NCBI RefSeq assembly: GCF_049562855.1
Contig: NZ_CP186925.1
Location: forward strand, 2,170,001-2,234,000
Length of the DNA: 64,000 bases
Direction of reading: 5' to 3'
Source of the DNA: Ruminococcus_C callidus
GTDB lineage: Bacteria > Bacillota > Clostridia > Oscillospirales > Ruminococcaceae
In this document: positions 32,933-42,505 of the stretch, one piece after another
Layout: every line of letters begins with the position of its first letter
Numbering within the stretch: the stretch's first letter is position 1
Program-made: the position numbers and the translations under genes
The notes under the pieces: model-generated
The model's database searches: none
Seen by the model: only the letters and a program-made list of their open reading frames with translations
What the model was told of the DNA's origin: nothing

Positions 32933-35023
32933 ATGAAACACACGGCATTCAGCTATGTCAAGCTCACCCTCGCCAGCATGCTGGTTCTTCTGGCAGGCTG
33001 TGCCTGTGCATGGCGGCTGATGAAAATCCAGATCGTGGAAAGCGACACCTATACGGCAAAGCGTATCTCCACCCAGAAATACACCCAGACGATCAGTGCC
33101 ACCCGCGGCGAGATCGTGGATTCTTCCGGCAAAGCCATTATCGAAAACAAGGTTGGCTACAATGTCATTATTGAGCCGGACACCTTTCCCGAGGACAACG
33201 CCAAGGGCAATCAGGTACTGCTCTCGCTGACCAGTATTTTAGACGAAAACAGCGTGGAGTGGAGCACTTCCCTGCCGATTTCCGATACCCAGCCGTACAC
33301 ATTCACCGACGATGAAAACGCCGTCAGCAAGCTGAAAGAAAATCTGAAAATGAACGTCTATGCCACCGCAGACAACTGCATGGACAAGCTGAAATCGGAC
33401 TACGACATTGATGACAGCTACACGCCGGAACAGCAGCGGATCCTCGCCGGAATCCGGTATGAAATGCAGCTGCGGGGCTTCTCTCTCAGCAATCGTTTTA
33501 CACTGGCAGAAGACGTGCCGCTGAATGTAGTCACAGAACTGAAAGAACGTGGTGTTACGCTCCCCGGCATGGACATCGTCGAGGAAGCACTTCGTTCCGT
33601 TGCACAGGGCGATGTGGTGCCCCACGAGATCGGTACGGTTGGACCGATCTATGCGGAGGAATACGAAAAGCTGAAATCCGAGGGCTACGCTCTGGACGAC
33701 ACCGTGGGCAAAAGCGGTATCGAACGTGCCATGGAAAGCACGCTCCGCGGTACAGACGGTATCAAGGAGATCACCGTGGAAAACGGTGTAGTGGTTTCCT
33801 CGGATATGAAAACACCGGTGGAAGCCGGAAAAACCGTACAGCTGACTGTCAACAGCGATTACCAGCGGGAATTGCAGAACATTCTGGACGGCTTTATCAA
33901 CAACTTTGACAGCCTGCGGGATTCCAAAACCGAACAGCTGGGGCTGAAAAAGATTTCCTGCGGGGCAATCGTAGTGCTGGACGCGAAAACTGCCGGCGTG
34001 CTGGGCATGGTAACTGCTCCCACCTATAATCTGGAAGACTATAAGGTGGACTATGAAGCCATTCTCAATGCGGAAAACACGCCGCTGGTCAACCGTGCCA
34101 CAGACGGTCTGTACCGTCCGGGTTCCACGTTCAAGACCATTACTGCAACGGCAGGTCTGAACGAACAGATCATCACCGGAAACAGCACCTATTTCTGCGG
34201 TCATACCTATCATTTCAAGGATCATGACTACAACTGTACCGGTTCTCACGGCGACATTGCCGTGACACAGGCACTACGGGTTTCCTGCAATATCTTCTTC
34301 TATAAGTTGTCTGAAGAACTGACCATTGACCGCATCTCCGAATATGCCACCAAGTTTGGTCTGGGACAGTCCACCGGACTGGAAACCGGCGATGCTACCG
34401 GTCATCTGTCCAATCAGGAAACCTTTGCAGAACTGGGTGCCGACTGGACTATCGGTCAGGTGTTGCAGAGTGCGATCGGTCAGGGCGAATGGGCAGTCAC
34501 ACCTCTGCAAATGGCAAATGTGGCATGCACCATTGCCAACAACGGTACCCGCTATGAACCGCATCTGGTAGACAGCATCTGGGACTACAGCCACACCACT
34601 AAGCTGGAACAGAAAGAACCGGTAGTTGCCGATCAGATCACGCCGGTAAACGATGACGTGTTCCAGTATGTGGAAAACGGTATGATCGCCGCTTCCACCA
34701 ACAATTTCCCGACACGGTATTCCCTGTCTGATCTGGGCTTTGATGTGGCAGTCAAGACCGGTACGCCGCAGGTCAGCAACCGTGTACAGGATTCATTCTT
34801 CATCGGCTATGCACCGGCAGACGATCCGGAAATCGCCTTTGCCGGTGTCATTGAAGGCGGCGAATACTCCAAGTATATGATCCGCTCTGTCATTCAGGCA
34901 TACGAAAAAACTGTCAGGGGCGAACAGGTCAGCGTAGATGCTGTCGGAGCACAGACAACTGTTTCTACAGATACTACCGGCACGGAAACCACCACTTCTG
35001 CAACCAGCACGTCTACACATTAA
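32933..35023 (+). CDS. mrdA: Penicillin-binding protein 2 (class B transpeptidase)
   Basis: Elongation-specific transpeptidase, 696 residues. N-terminal anchor (about 10-28), pedestal domain (about 50-300, with ATRGEIVDSSGKAI) and transpeptidase domain (about 340-670) with catalytic PGSTFKTI, SCN and KTGTP motifs intact; a Thr/Ser-rich tail follows. The RodA partner is not in the window. Last gene of the mre cluster. Confidence 0.95.
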   Translation: MKHTAFSYVKLTLASMLVLLAGCACAWRLMKIQIVESDTYTAKRISTQKYTQTISATRGEIVDSSGKAIIENKVGYNVIIEPDTFPEDNAKGNQVLLSLTSILDENSVEWSTSLPISDTQPYTFTDDENAVSKLKENLKMNVYATADNCMDKLKSDYDIDDSYTPEQQRILAGIRYEMQLRGFSLSNRFTLAEDVPLNVVTELKERGVTLPGMDIVEEALRSVAQGDVVPHEIGTVGPIYAEEYEKLKSEGYALDDTVGKSGIERAMESTLRGTDGIKEITVENGVVVSSDMKTPVEAGKTVQLTVNSDYQRELQNILDGFINNFDSLRDSKTEQLGLKKISCGAIVVLDAKTAGVLGMVTAPTYNLEDYKVDYEAILNAENTPLVNRATDGLYRPGSTFKTITATAGLNEQIITGNSTYFCGHTYHFKDHDYNCTGSHGDIAVTQALRVSCNIFFYKLSEELTIDRISEYATKFGLGQSTGLETGDATGHLSNQETFAELGADWTIGQVLQSAIGQGEWAVTPLQMANVACTIANNGTRYEPHLVDSIWDYSHTTKLEQKEPVVADQITPVNDDVFQYVENGMIAASTNNFPTRYSLSDLGFDVAVKTGTPQVSNRVQDSFFIGYAPADDPEIAFAGVIEGGEYSKYMIRSVIQAYEKTVRGEQVSVDAVGAQTTVSTDTTGTETTTSATSTSTH

Positions 35024-35115
35024 ACCGCATTCGAATTTGTTTCGTCATATTGCACAAGAAAAAACGTGGGAAGCACCATACAATTCACAATTTTATATTT
35101 TTCGGCAGAAACTCT

Positions 35116-35144
35116 TTGACAAATTTGCCGATATGGTGTATAAT
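35116..35144 (+). promoter_or_regulatory. Sigma-A promoter for mgsA
   Basis: TTGACA, 17 bases, TATAAT, giving a leader of about 100 bases. Confidence 0.85.
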
Positions 35145-35249
35145 TGATATAGTAGTCTTATTATCTGATAATTATGAAATCACAGAATGAGATCTTTGTA
35201 TTTTCATTTTCGATATGATAAACAATGTAGAAAGGAATGGTTATCCTAT

Positions 35250-35654
35250 ATGACAATTGCTCTGATTGCACACGACGCAAAAAAAGAACTGATGATTCAA
35301 TTCTGTATCGCTTACTGCGGTATTCTCTCTCGACATACCCTATGTGCGACGGGAACTACCGGCAAGCAGGTTGCAGAGGCGACTGGTCTGCGGATCCAGC
35401 GGTATCTCAGCGGCTCTCAAGGCGGCGATCAGCAGATTGCTGCACGGATCTCCTGCAATGAGATCGATGTGCTGCTGTTCTTCCGTGACCCGATCAACCG
35501 CAAGGCTTCGGAGCCCAACGAAATGAATCTGCTCCGTCTTTGCGACGTGCACAATGTTCCGGTCGCTACCAACATCGCCACCGCAGAAGCCCTCATCATG
35601 GCACTGGAACGCGGTGACTTAGACTGGCGTGAGATCGGAAATCCGTCGATCTGA
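35250..35654 (+). CDS. mgsA: Methylglyoxal synthase
   Basis: Converts dihydroxyacetone phosphate to methylglyoxal and phosphate, 134 residues. Family blocks are present: IALIAHDAKKELM, LCATGTTGKQV, GSQGGDQQIAARI, FFRDP and VPVATNIATAEALI, including the phosphate-binding and catalytic Asp residues. The chosen start is ATG 35250, with a rather distant AAAGGA; an ATG 21 codons upstream adds residues unlike the family. Confidence 0.95.
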   Translation: MTIALIAHDAKKELMIQFCIAYCGILSRHTLCATGTTGKQVAEATGLRIQRYLSGSQGGDQQIAARISCNEIDVLLFFRDPINRKASEPNEMNLLRLCDVHNVPVATNIATAEALIMALERGDLDWREIGNPSI

Positions 35655-35681
35655 CCCTGAATGCCTGAAAGAGATGTCCTA

Positions 35682-35746
35682 GTCTGTCCACGGCGGACAG
35701 ACACTTACAGTACAGTTCTCCCCTTTTTCGGAAGGGGAAATTTTTT
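35682..35746 (+). terminator. Tandem hairpins and terminator after mgsA
   Basis: A GTCTGTCC/GGACAGAC hairpin (35682-35702) is followed by TCCCCTT/AAGGGGA with AATTTTTT (35719-35746). The second is a standard terminator and ends 38 bases before hisS. It could instead act as an attenuator for hisS, but no T-box signature is present. Confidence 0.75.
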
Positions 35747-35784
35747 GCAGTCCGGTCTTCGGAATGCGAGGAGGTTTTTCATAC

Positions 35785-37101
35785 ATGGAAATCAAAATCA
35801 CACGCCCGCAGGGCACAGAAGATGTCACCCCGAAGCAGATCTACAAGTGGCACACGGTGGAACGCATTGCACGGGAAACCGCAGAAAGCTTCGGCTTCCA
35901 CGAAACGCGGATCCCCACTTTTGAAAACACCAATCTGTTCCTGCGGTCCGTGGGCGAGACCACTGACGTGGTACAGAAAGAAATGTACACCGTCACCGCA
36001 AAGGAAACCCAGTTTACCCTGCGTCCGGAGGGCACAGCCGGCACCATTCGTTCCATGCTGCAAAACGGCTTGCTGAATGATGCCCTGCCCCAGAAGGTGT
36101 TCTATATCCTGTCCTGCTTCCGCCACGAACGTCCGCAAAAGGGACGGCTGCGGGAATTCCACCAGTTCGGTGTGGAAATGGCAGGCAGTCAGGGACCGGC
36201 TTCTGATGCGGAGATCATTTCTCTGGCAAAAACCATTCTCGACCGTGCCGGCTTACAGAATATTGCCCTCAACATCAACTCCATCGGCTGCCCTGTCTGC
36301 CGTGCGGAGTATCACAAGGCTCTGAAAGCTTACTTCGAACCGAAAAAAGAGGAACTCTGCGAAACCTGCCAGACCCGTCTGGAAAAGAACCCCATGCGGA
36401 TTTTGGACTGCAAGAGCCCGATCTGTGCCGGAATCGCCAAAGATGCTCCGGTCATTCTGGACTATCTCTGCGACGACTGCCGCACACACTTTGAAAAATT
36501 GCAGGAATATCTGAAAGCCCTGCACATCGACTACAGCATCAACCCGAAGATCGTCCGCGGTCTGGATTATTACACCAAGACTGTTTTCGAATTCATCACC
36601 ACTGACATCGGTGCACAGGGCACTGTCTGCGGCGGCGGCCGGTATGACGGTCTGATCGAACAAATGGGCGGCAAGCCGACTCCGGCAATGGGATTTGCCA
36701 TGGGTCTGGAACGGCTCATCATGACAATGGAACAGCAGGGCTGTGCCTTTGAGGAACCCAAGGGCTGCGATCTCTACATTGCCCCCATGGACGAAAGTGC
36801 TGTGCCTACAACAATGCAGCTGGGACAACAGCTGCGGGTTTCCGGCTATCAGGTGGAATATGATGTGATGCAGCGTGGTCTGAAGGCACAGATGAAGTAT
36901 GCCAACAAGATCGGTGCCGCTTTTGTCATGGTTCTGGGCGAAAACGAACTACAGGACAAAAAGGCAAAGCTGAAGAATATGGAAACCGGCGAACAGATCG
37001 AAATTGCTCTGGACGAAACATTCGAGGACAAGTTCGACGATATTGCCGTGCAGTATATGTTCCACGACATTGTGGAAGATTTTGAAAAGGAGTGTCAGTG
37101 A
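35785..37101 (+). CDS. hisS: Histidyl-tRNA synthetase
   Basis: Class II synthetase charging tRNA-His, 438 residues. Motif 2 lies in FRHERPQKGRLREFHQFG, the histidine signatures are LDYYTKTVFEF and the GGGRYDGL block, and the C-terminal anticodon-binding domain starts near 335. An insertion near 185-225 with paired cysteines (CPVC, CETC, CDDC) looks like a zinc-ribbon, as in some Clostridial HisRS. The start is ATG 35785 after GAGGAGG. It is followed by aspS after two bases. Confidence 0.96.
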   Translation: MEIKITRPQGTEDVTPKQIYKWHTVERIARETAESFGFHETRIPTFENTNLFLRSVGETTDVVQKEMYTVTAKETQFTLRPEGTAGTIRSMLQNGLLNDALPQKVFYILSCFRHERPQKGRLREFHQFGVEMAGSQGPASDAEIISLAKTILDRAGLQNIALNINSIGCPVCRAEYHKALKAYFEPKKEELCETCQTRLEKNPMRILDCKSPICAGIAKDAPVILDYLCDDCRTHFEKLQEYLKALHIDYSINPKIVRGLDYYTKTVFEFITTDIGAQGTVCGGGRYDGLIEQMGGKPTPAMGFAMGLERLIMTMEQQGCAFEEPKGCDLYIAPMDESAVPTTMQLGQQLRVSGYQVEYDVMQRGLKAQMKYANKIGAAFVMVLGENELQDKKAKLKNMETGEQIEIALDETFEDKFDDIAVQYMFHDIVEDFEKECQ

Positions 37102-37103
37102 TC

Positions 37104-38885
37104 ATGGATTTGATGCAGGATTTACGCCGCACCTGTTACTGCGGTGAAGTGACAAAAGCAGGAGAAACCGTCGTTGTGGGCGGATTCGTACAGAAGGTGC
37201 GGAACCTCGGCAACCTGATTTTTATCGATCTCCGCGACAGAACCGGTATTGTACAGCTGGCGTTCAACGACCAGACCGACCGTGCCATTTTTGAAAAGGC
37301 TGCGTCCTGCCACAGCGAATACGTGCTGCTGGCAAAGGGCGTTGTGGCAGAACGTTCCAGCATCAACAAGGACATGAAAACCGGTGCTGTGGAAGTGCTG
37401 GTAGATGACCTGCGTGTGCTGTCCAAGGCACAGACACCGCCTTTCGCGATCACAGACGAAACCAAGACCAACGAGGAACTGCGTCTGAAATACCGCTATC
37501 TGGATCTCCGTCGTGCTCCGCTGCAGCACAACCTGATGATGCGGCACAAAATTGCACTGGCTGCCAGAGAGTATTTCTATGCCAACAACTTCATTGAGAT
37601 CGAAACCCCGATGATGATGAAGTCTACGCCGGAGGGTGCCCGTGACTATCTGATCCCCTCCCGCGTACACAACGGCAAGTTCTATGCTCTGCCCCAGTCC
37701 CCGCAGATCTACAAGCAGCTGCTGATGGTTGCCGGCATGGACCGGTATATCCAGATCGCCCGCTGCTTCCGCGACGAAGATCTCCGTGCAGACCGTCAGC
37801 CGGAATTTACCCAGATCGACCTGGAAATGTCCTTTGTGGACGTAGAAGATATTCTCCAGCTGACAGAGGGCTTTGTGAAGTATCTGTTCCAGAAAGTCCT
37901 GCACATGGATATTACCACACCCCTGCCTCGCATGACCTATCAGGAAGCCATGGAACGCTACGGTTCAGACAAGCCGGATACCCGCTTCGGCATGGAATTG
38001 CAGGATCTGTCTGACACAGTCAAGGACGTAGACTTTATGGTATTCCGTTCGGCACTGGAAGCCGGCGGCAGCGTTCGGGCAATCGTGGCAAAAAATGCAG
38101 CTTCCGTGCTGACACGAAAGGAAATCGACAAGCTGACCGAAAAGGCAAAGGGCATCGGTGCAAAGGGACTGGCATTCATTCGCTGGAACGATGAGAAGCC
38201 CACCTGCTCTTTCGCAAAGTTCCTGCCGGAGGGCAAGCTGGACGAGATCCTGTCCCGTCTGGACTGTGCCAAGGGCGACGTGGTTCTCATTGTGGCAGAT
38301 AAGAACAAGGTGACCCTGCCGGTACTGGGAGCACTCCGTCTGGAAGTGGCAAAGAAGCTGGATCTGATTCCGGAGGGCAAGTTCAACTTCCTGTGGATCA
38401 CCCAGTTCCCGTTCTTCGAATGGAACGAGGACACCCAGCACTGGGACGCAATGCACCACCCGTTCACCATGCCCATGGACGAGTGCCTGCCCTATCTGGA
38501 CAGCGATCCGGCACGTGTCACTGCAAAGGCATTTGATTTGGTGCTGAACGGTACAGAACTGTCCTCCGGTTCCATTCGTATCACCGATTACGAGTTGCAG
38601 GAAAAGATGTTCCAGGCACTGGGACTGACCGACGAGGAAATCGAAGCCAAGTTCGGCTTCTTGGTAGAGGCGTACCACTACGGTGCACCGCCTCACGGTG
38701 GTCTTGGCATTGGTCTGGATCGTCTGGCAATGGTAATGTTACAGGCGGAAAGTCTGCGTGACGTGGTGGCATTCCCGAAGGTGCAGAACGCAAGCGAACT
38801 GATGAGTGCCTGCCCTGCTCCGGTAGATGCCGAAAGTCTGGACGTACTGGGCATTCAGGTAACGCACAGCGAAGACGACGAATAA
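37104..38885 (+). CDS. aspS: Aspartyl-tRNA synthetase
   Basis: Class II synthetase charging tRNA-Asp, 593 residues, the bacterial type with a GAD insertion (about 290-410). The N-terminal OB-fold has GGFVQKVRNLGNLIFIDLRD; motif 2 is FRDEDLRADRQPEFTQID and motif 3 is GLGIGLDRLAM. ATG 37104 is chosen; a GTG at 37092 is too close to AAAAGGAG. The hisS-aspS pairing is conserved in Firmicutes. Confidence 0.96.
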   Translation: MDLMQDLRRTCYCGEVTKAGETVVVGGFVQKVRNLGNLIFIDLRDRTGIVQLAFNDQTDRAIFEKAASCHSEYVLLAKGVVAERSSINKDMKTGAVEVLVDDLRVLSKAQTPPFAITDETKTNEELRLKYRYLDLRRAPLQHNLMMRHKIALAAREYFYANNFIEIETPMMMKSTPEGARDYLIPSRVHNGKFYALPQSPQIYKQLLMVAGMDRYIQIARCFRDEDLRADRQPEFTQIDLEMSFVDVEDILQLTEGFVKYLFQKVLHMDITTPLPRMTYQEAMERYGSDKPDTRFGMELQDLSDTVKDVDFMVFRSALEAGGSVRAIVAKNAASVLTRKEIDKLTEKAKGIGAKGLAFIRWNDEKPTCSFAKFLPEGKLDEILSRLDCAKGDVVLIVADKNKVTLPVLGALRLEVAKKLDLIPEGKFNFLWITQFPFFEWNEDTQHWDAMHHPFTMPMDECLPYLDSDPARVTAKAFDLVLNGTELSSGSIRITDYELQEKMFQALGLTDEEIEAKFGFLVEAYHYGAPPHGGLGIGLDRLAMVMLQAESLRDVVAFPKVQNASELMSACPAPVDAESLDVLGIQVTHSEDDE

Positions 38886-38908
38886 AGACAACGCTGCATA
38901 AAAATAAA

Positions 38909-38947
38909 GTCAGCCCGTGGGAGATTTCCCGTGGGCTGGCTTTTTTT
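38909..38947. terminator. Bidirectional terminator between aspS and the DUF4129 gene
   Basis: CAGCCCGTGGGA / TCCCGTGGGCTG stem followed by seven T on the plus strand and a T-rich stretch on the minus strand. It sits directly after a short remnant resembling a repeat end (ACGCTGCATAAA, 38890-38901). Confidence 0.9.
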
Positions 38948-38950
38948 ATC

Positions 38951-40288
38951 CTATGAACGTCTTTTCAAAAGTGTATCCATTGCCGCAAATGCTTCATGCT
39001 CCGGCAGAATTTCTCCGTACCGCAAGGCAGTATAGGCTTCTGTCACCGTGTTCCACTGAGGCAGCGTTTCCTGTTCCCCACCGGTGGACAGATGGTTCAG
39101 AATTTCCGCCGGACTGGCTGCCGGCAGGGCAACTTCTTCCGGCAGCCGTGCCAGCAGCAACGCGTACCCCAGCCGGAAGCGTTCCGCCTGTTCCGGCAAA
39201 CGTTGATACCGGCGGTAAGCCTTTTTCCAGTCACGGCGGCGGTACAGGGCTGCCGCAGACGGAGCCGGCTGTTCAGCAGTCAGCAAGTCCTCCACATAGT
39301 CGCAGTACGCCTCGTGCCGGTCGTTCCGCTGCTCCGCGTGGTTTTTCCGCAGATGCCGCTGTATCCAGTGCCGCAGGCTGTACCACGCGGAAAGCAGTGC
39401 ATCGCCAATTTCGCGGCGTTTCCAGATGACCAGCACCAGCACTGCCACCAGCAGAACCAGTTCGATCACCAGCCGAATCCAGCCGGCAGCACCGTTTTGC
39501 TGTAGCTGCATCACCTGTTCCGATGTGTCCTCCGGCAGTTCCGCAGTCTGTTCCTGACTGCCGCGGGAGAGCAGCCAACGCAGAGCGTACCACACTGCCG
39601 TGTACAGCAGCCGCCACGCCCAACGCATGACTTTTGCCAGCGGTCGGCTGCACAGCACCAGAAGCAGCCCTATGCCGCAGAGCACGCCCATCAGCTTTCC
39701 GTTGGACTTCCGGATCTCCGTCGGCAGTTCCCATGTGTCCCCGTCCCGACCGGAAAGCATGCGTTCCATAGCGTCCCGATTGTGGATCAGGGCAAACAGT
39801 GCCGCATTCGCCGCAAACAGCAGCATCACCGGCACAAAGGGCAGCTTGGCATGGCTAAGATATAACAGGAATCCGGTGAAGCAGTCCCACAGGCACAGCC
39901 CCACAAATACATTCGGGTGTGCCAGATGCTCCAGCGGGTGAAACACCAGCCGTGCACTGCCGAAAAAGCAGCCGCCTGCCAGAATTCCCCACAGCACCTG
40001 TGCCAGCCTTGCCGGATAGGGGGCGAACAGACAGCCTGCCATGCAAAGCAGCAGCGTGATTGCCCAGACACCGCCGTTGATCCACTTGGGGTGTCTGGCG
40101 TACTGCCGCCGCAGCAACAGGATATACAGCATGCCCAGCCATGCACAGCCTGCAAGGGCTGCCGTCATCACCGGAGCCGTCCACTGTTCCCCATTGCTCC
40201 ACACGCGAAGCAGCACCGGAAAGGGATAGAGAGCCGCAGCCAGTGCCGTTACCAGCAGCCAGTGCAGCCAAAAGCGGATATTTTTCAT
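38951..40288 (-). CDS. Polytopic membrane protein with DUF4129-like C-terminus
   Basis: 445 residues. About five transmembrane segments in the first half, a further group near 200-240, another near 275-295, and a cytoplasmic C-terminal domain with YRRRDWKKAYRRYQRLPEQA (about 350-370) resembling DUF4129. No transglutaminase core is seen, although such domains often accompany this gene set. It overlaps the DUF58 gene by four bases. With MoxR and DUF58 it forms a membrane-associated module whose role is not established. Confidence 0.75.
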   Translation of the reverse strand: MKNIRFWLHWLLVTALAAALYPFPVLLRVWSNGEQWTAPVMTAALAGCAWLGMLYILLLRRQYARHPKWINGGVWAITLLLCMAGCLFAPYPARLAQVLWGILAGGCFFGSARLVFHPLEHLAHPNVFVGLCLWDCFTGFLLYLSHAKLPFVPVMLLFAANAALFALIHNRDAMERMLSGRDGDTWELPTEIRKSNGKLMGVLCGIGLLLVLCSRPLAKVMRWAWRLLYTAVWYALRWLLSRGSQEQTAELPEDTSEQVMQLQQNGAAGWIRLVIELVLLVAVLVLVIWKRREIGDALLSAWYSLRHWIQRHLRKNHAEQRNDRHEAYCDYVEDLLTAEQPAPSAAALYRRRDWKKAYRRYQRLPEQAERFRLGYALLLARLPEEVALPAASPAEILNHLSTGGEQETLPQWNTVTEAYTALRYGEILPEHEAFAAMDTLLKRRS

Positions 40289-41415
40289 AATGCCGCCTCC
40301 CCGTTTCGCAGATACTCCGGTGCAGGAACGACGGCATCCGCACAGTTTCCGCTGTCATGGGCATGTCCCGTCACCAGCACCAACCCGCCGGACTGTTGCT
40401 TCCAGCGTGCCACACGCCGGTCTGTATAGGGCGTGATCAGCAGCACGGTTTCCTGTGTCATGCGGCTGGCAGACAGTGAGAGCAGCCGGGGCATGGACAG
40501 CACGTCCTGCAACTGCAACTCCGCCAGCTGCTGCAAAAGCCGGTGATACATGGTATTGCCGGCACCGTAGGGCGTGGCAATGGGGTTGCCCTTGGCATTG
40601 CGTTCCCCTACGCACAGCCGCACCTGCCAGCCGTTGCTGCAAAATTCCCAGAGGCACTGGGCACACACCCGAATGGTGTGCTCCAACAATTCGCTGTCCG
40701 GTGTCATCTGTCCGGCATCGGGGCGGTGGGATTCCAGTGCCAGCAGCACCGTTGCCGTCTGCCGAGCCGTCCGTTCCTCCTGCCGCATCAGCAGCGTTCC
40801 GGCATGTGCAGAAGCTTTCCAGTGCATGCGGTGTATCGGATCACCAGTCACATATTCCCGCACACCGGCAGACAGGCAGGGATCTGTCAGCAGGCTGTAC
40901 CGCACCGCCTGTTCCCCGTACTGCTGCCGCAGCAGCTTCGGCAGAAGCAGCCCCGCTTCGGTCAGCCGCTTCGGCAGTACGGTCAGCTTTTCGCCGTGGT
41001 CTGCGGCATGGAGAGAGAGCCGCACGATACCCAGCAAATCCGACGTTACCAGCACGATATGTTCCATTTCATATACCCCGCGTTTTTCGCAGGTGATCTC
41101 CCAGACGCGGCTGACACGGGAACGGCTGCGGACGGAGAAAAAGCTGCTGACAAACCGGTTTTCTCCGGTGACAGCAGAATTCGCCTCCGGAAAGTCCAGC
41201 CAGCGGGACGTGGTCAGTTCTGCCTTGAGCCACGGCACCGGCAGTGTTTTGTCATTGGTAACAGTTTCCACAAATTGCAGAGATTCGCCCTCGGTGCGTT
41301 CTGTTTCCGAAAAGTGACAGTAATAGGACAGCCCTTCCAGTCCCCGCCGGCGGTACAGTCCCACCTCTCCGAACAGCACCAGCAGCACCAGCAAAATTAC
41401 TGCGATCAGTTCCAT
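40285..41415 (-). CDS. DUF58 domain protein (MoxR-associated)
   Basis: 376 residues. One or two N-terminal hydrophobic segments (about 3-20) precede a beta-rich region, and the DUF58 block lies at about 195-245 with GVREYVTGDPIHRMHWKASA. A VWA-like fold follows (TVLLALESHRPD). Known context: DUF58 proteins are coupled to MoxR AAA+ ATPases. ATG 41415 overlaps the MoxR stop by ten bases and follows AAAGGAAT. Confidence 0.9.
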   Translation of the reverse strand: MELIAVILLVLLVLFGEVGLYRRRGLEGLSYYCHFSETERTEGESLQFVETVTNDKTLPVPWLKAELTTSRWLDFPEANSAVTGENRFVSSFFSVRSRSRVSRVWEITCEKRGVYEMEHIVLVTSDLLGIVRLSLHAADHGEKLTVLPKRLTEAGLLLPKLLRQQYGEQAVRYSLLTDPCLSAGVREYVTGDPIHRMHWKASAHAGTLLMRQEERTARQTATVLLALESHRPDAGQMTPDSELLEHTIRVCAQCLWEFCSNGWQVRLCVGERNAKGNPIATPYGAGNTMYHRLLQQLAELQLQDVLSMPRLLSLSASRMTQETVLLITPYTDRRVARWKQQSGGLVLVTGHAHDSGNCADAVVPAPEYLRNGEAAL

Positions 41416-42350
41416 AGCGATTCCTTTGGCACGGGAACTGTTTGCAGCAGTTCTTCGGCAATGCTGCGGCAGGTTTCCTGATTCTCCTCCCACATGCTGC
41501 CCCGTGCGGTCATGCGGTGTGCCATGCAGTCGGCGGCGATCCACTTGATGTCATCGGGTGTCACGTAGGTTCTGCCATGCATCGCTGCTGCTGCCCTGGA
41601 AACTTCCAGCAGCGACAGCATGCCGCGGGTGCTGAGCCCCAGCTGTATCCCGCGGTGCTCACGGGAGGCGTGAGCCAGTTCCACCAGATATTCCTGCACA
41701 GCGGCAGAAACGGTCACCTGTGCCAGCTCCTGCCGTGCTGCCAGCAGCTGTGCCGCAGTTGCCACCGGCTTGCTCTCCGGCACTGCCGCAGGACGGGACA
41801 GCAGGGCAAGTTCCTGTTCCTTTTCCGGATACCCCAGCGACAGACAGAGCAGAAAGCGGTCCAGCTGTGCCTCCGGCAGCGGAAATGTCCCCTGCATCTC
41901 CACAGGGTTCTGGGTGGCGATCACGAAAAACGGCTCCTCCAGCGGATACGTTACGCCGTCCGCAGTGACCTGCCGTTCTTCCATGCACTCCAGCAGTGCC
42001 GACTGGGTGCGGGGCGTGGCACGGTTGATCTCGTCCGCCAGCAAAATCTGGGTGAACACCGCCCCTTTCCGGAACGTAAACGCACCGGTTTTCGGCTCCG
42101 GAATGCTCACGCCGATCAGGTCGGTAGGCAGCAGGTCTGGTGTAAACTGGATACGGTGAAAGTCCGCGTCCAGTGCTCCGGCAAGGGTGCGGGCAAGGGT
42201 GGTTTTTCCGGTTCCCGGAATATCGTTCAGCAGCACGTGTCCCCCGCAGTACAGGGCGGCAAGCACCTTTTCGATCACATCTTCTTTGCCGTAAATGCGG
42301 GCAGAGATCGCATCACGGAGAGTTTGGGTAAGGGTAGTAATTTCAGACAT
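41406..42350 (-). CDS. MoxR-family AAA+ ATPase
   Basis: 314 residues. Walker A IPGTGKTTLA (about 44-53), Walker B LLADEINRA (about 104-112), sensor 1 ATQNP, the arginine-finger region LDRF and sensor 2 STRG are present. Family members act as chaperone-like ATPases that prepare partner (often VWA or DUF58) proteins. ATG 42350 is the start; the frame is open far upstream but the promoter at 42394-42422 excludes an earlier one. First gene of MoxR-DUF58-DUF4129. Confidence 0.93.
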   Translation of the reverse strand: MSEITTLTQTLRDAISARIYGKEDVIEKVLAALYCGGHVLLNDIPGTGKTTLARTLAGALDADFHRIQFTPDLLPTDLIGVSIPEPKTGAFTFRKGAVFTQILLADEINRATPRTQSALLECMEERQVTADGVTYPLEEPFFVIATQNPVEMQGTFPLPEAQLDRFLLCLSLGYPEKEQELALLSRPAAVPESKPVATAAQLLAARQELAQVTVSAAVQEYLVELAHASREHRGIQLGLSTRGMLSLLEVSRAAAAMHGRTYVTPDDIKWIAADCMAHRMTARGSMWEENQETCRSIAEELLQTVPVPKESLWN

Positions 42351-42393
42351 AGACGATTCCTTTCGTTTGAAGTGCAAAACAAGTACATGCTCT

Positions 42394-42422
42394 ATTATAA
42401 CACAGTTTCGGCTGAAAAACAA
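42394..42422 (-). promoter_or_regulatory. Sigma-A promoter for the MoxR operon
   Basis: TTGTTT, 17 bases, TATAAT on the minus strand. Confidence 0.75.
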
Positions 42423-42474
42423 GGGAAACACTGCATAAGAGCCTGCTCCCGGACAAACCGAAAGCAGGCTCTTA
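42422..42474 (-). terminator. Hairpin after the purine operon, next to a repeat end
   Basis: A 12-bp stem TAAGAGCCTGCT / AGCAGGCTCTTA without a T run, directly joined to GGGAAACACTGCATAA, one end of a type B repeat (42423-42438). It probably limits read-through from the permease gene into the MoxR promoter; a remnant of a repeat copy is equally possible. Confidence 0.5.
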
Positions 42475-42505
42475 CAATTACAAGGGCTGTATCGCCCAGA
42501 TGCAT

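Noticed and set aside
35655..35784. T-box leader before hisS
   Set aside because: Only 130 bases, no T-box sequence or specifier-loop structure; the hairpins fit a terminator for mgsA.
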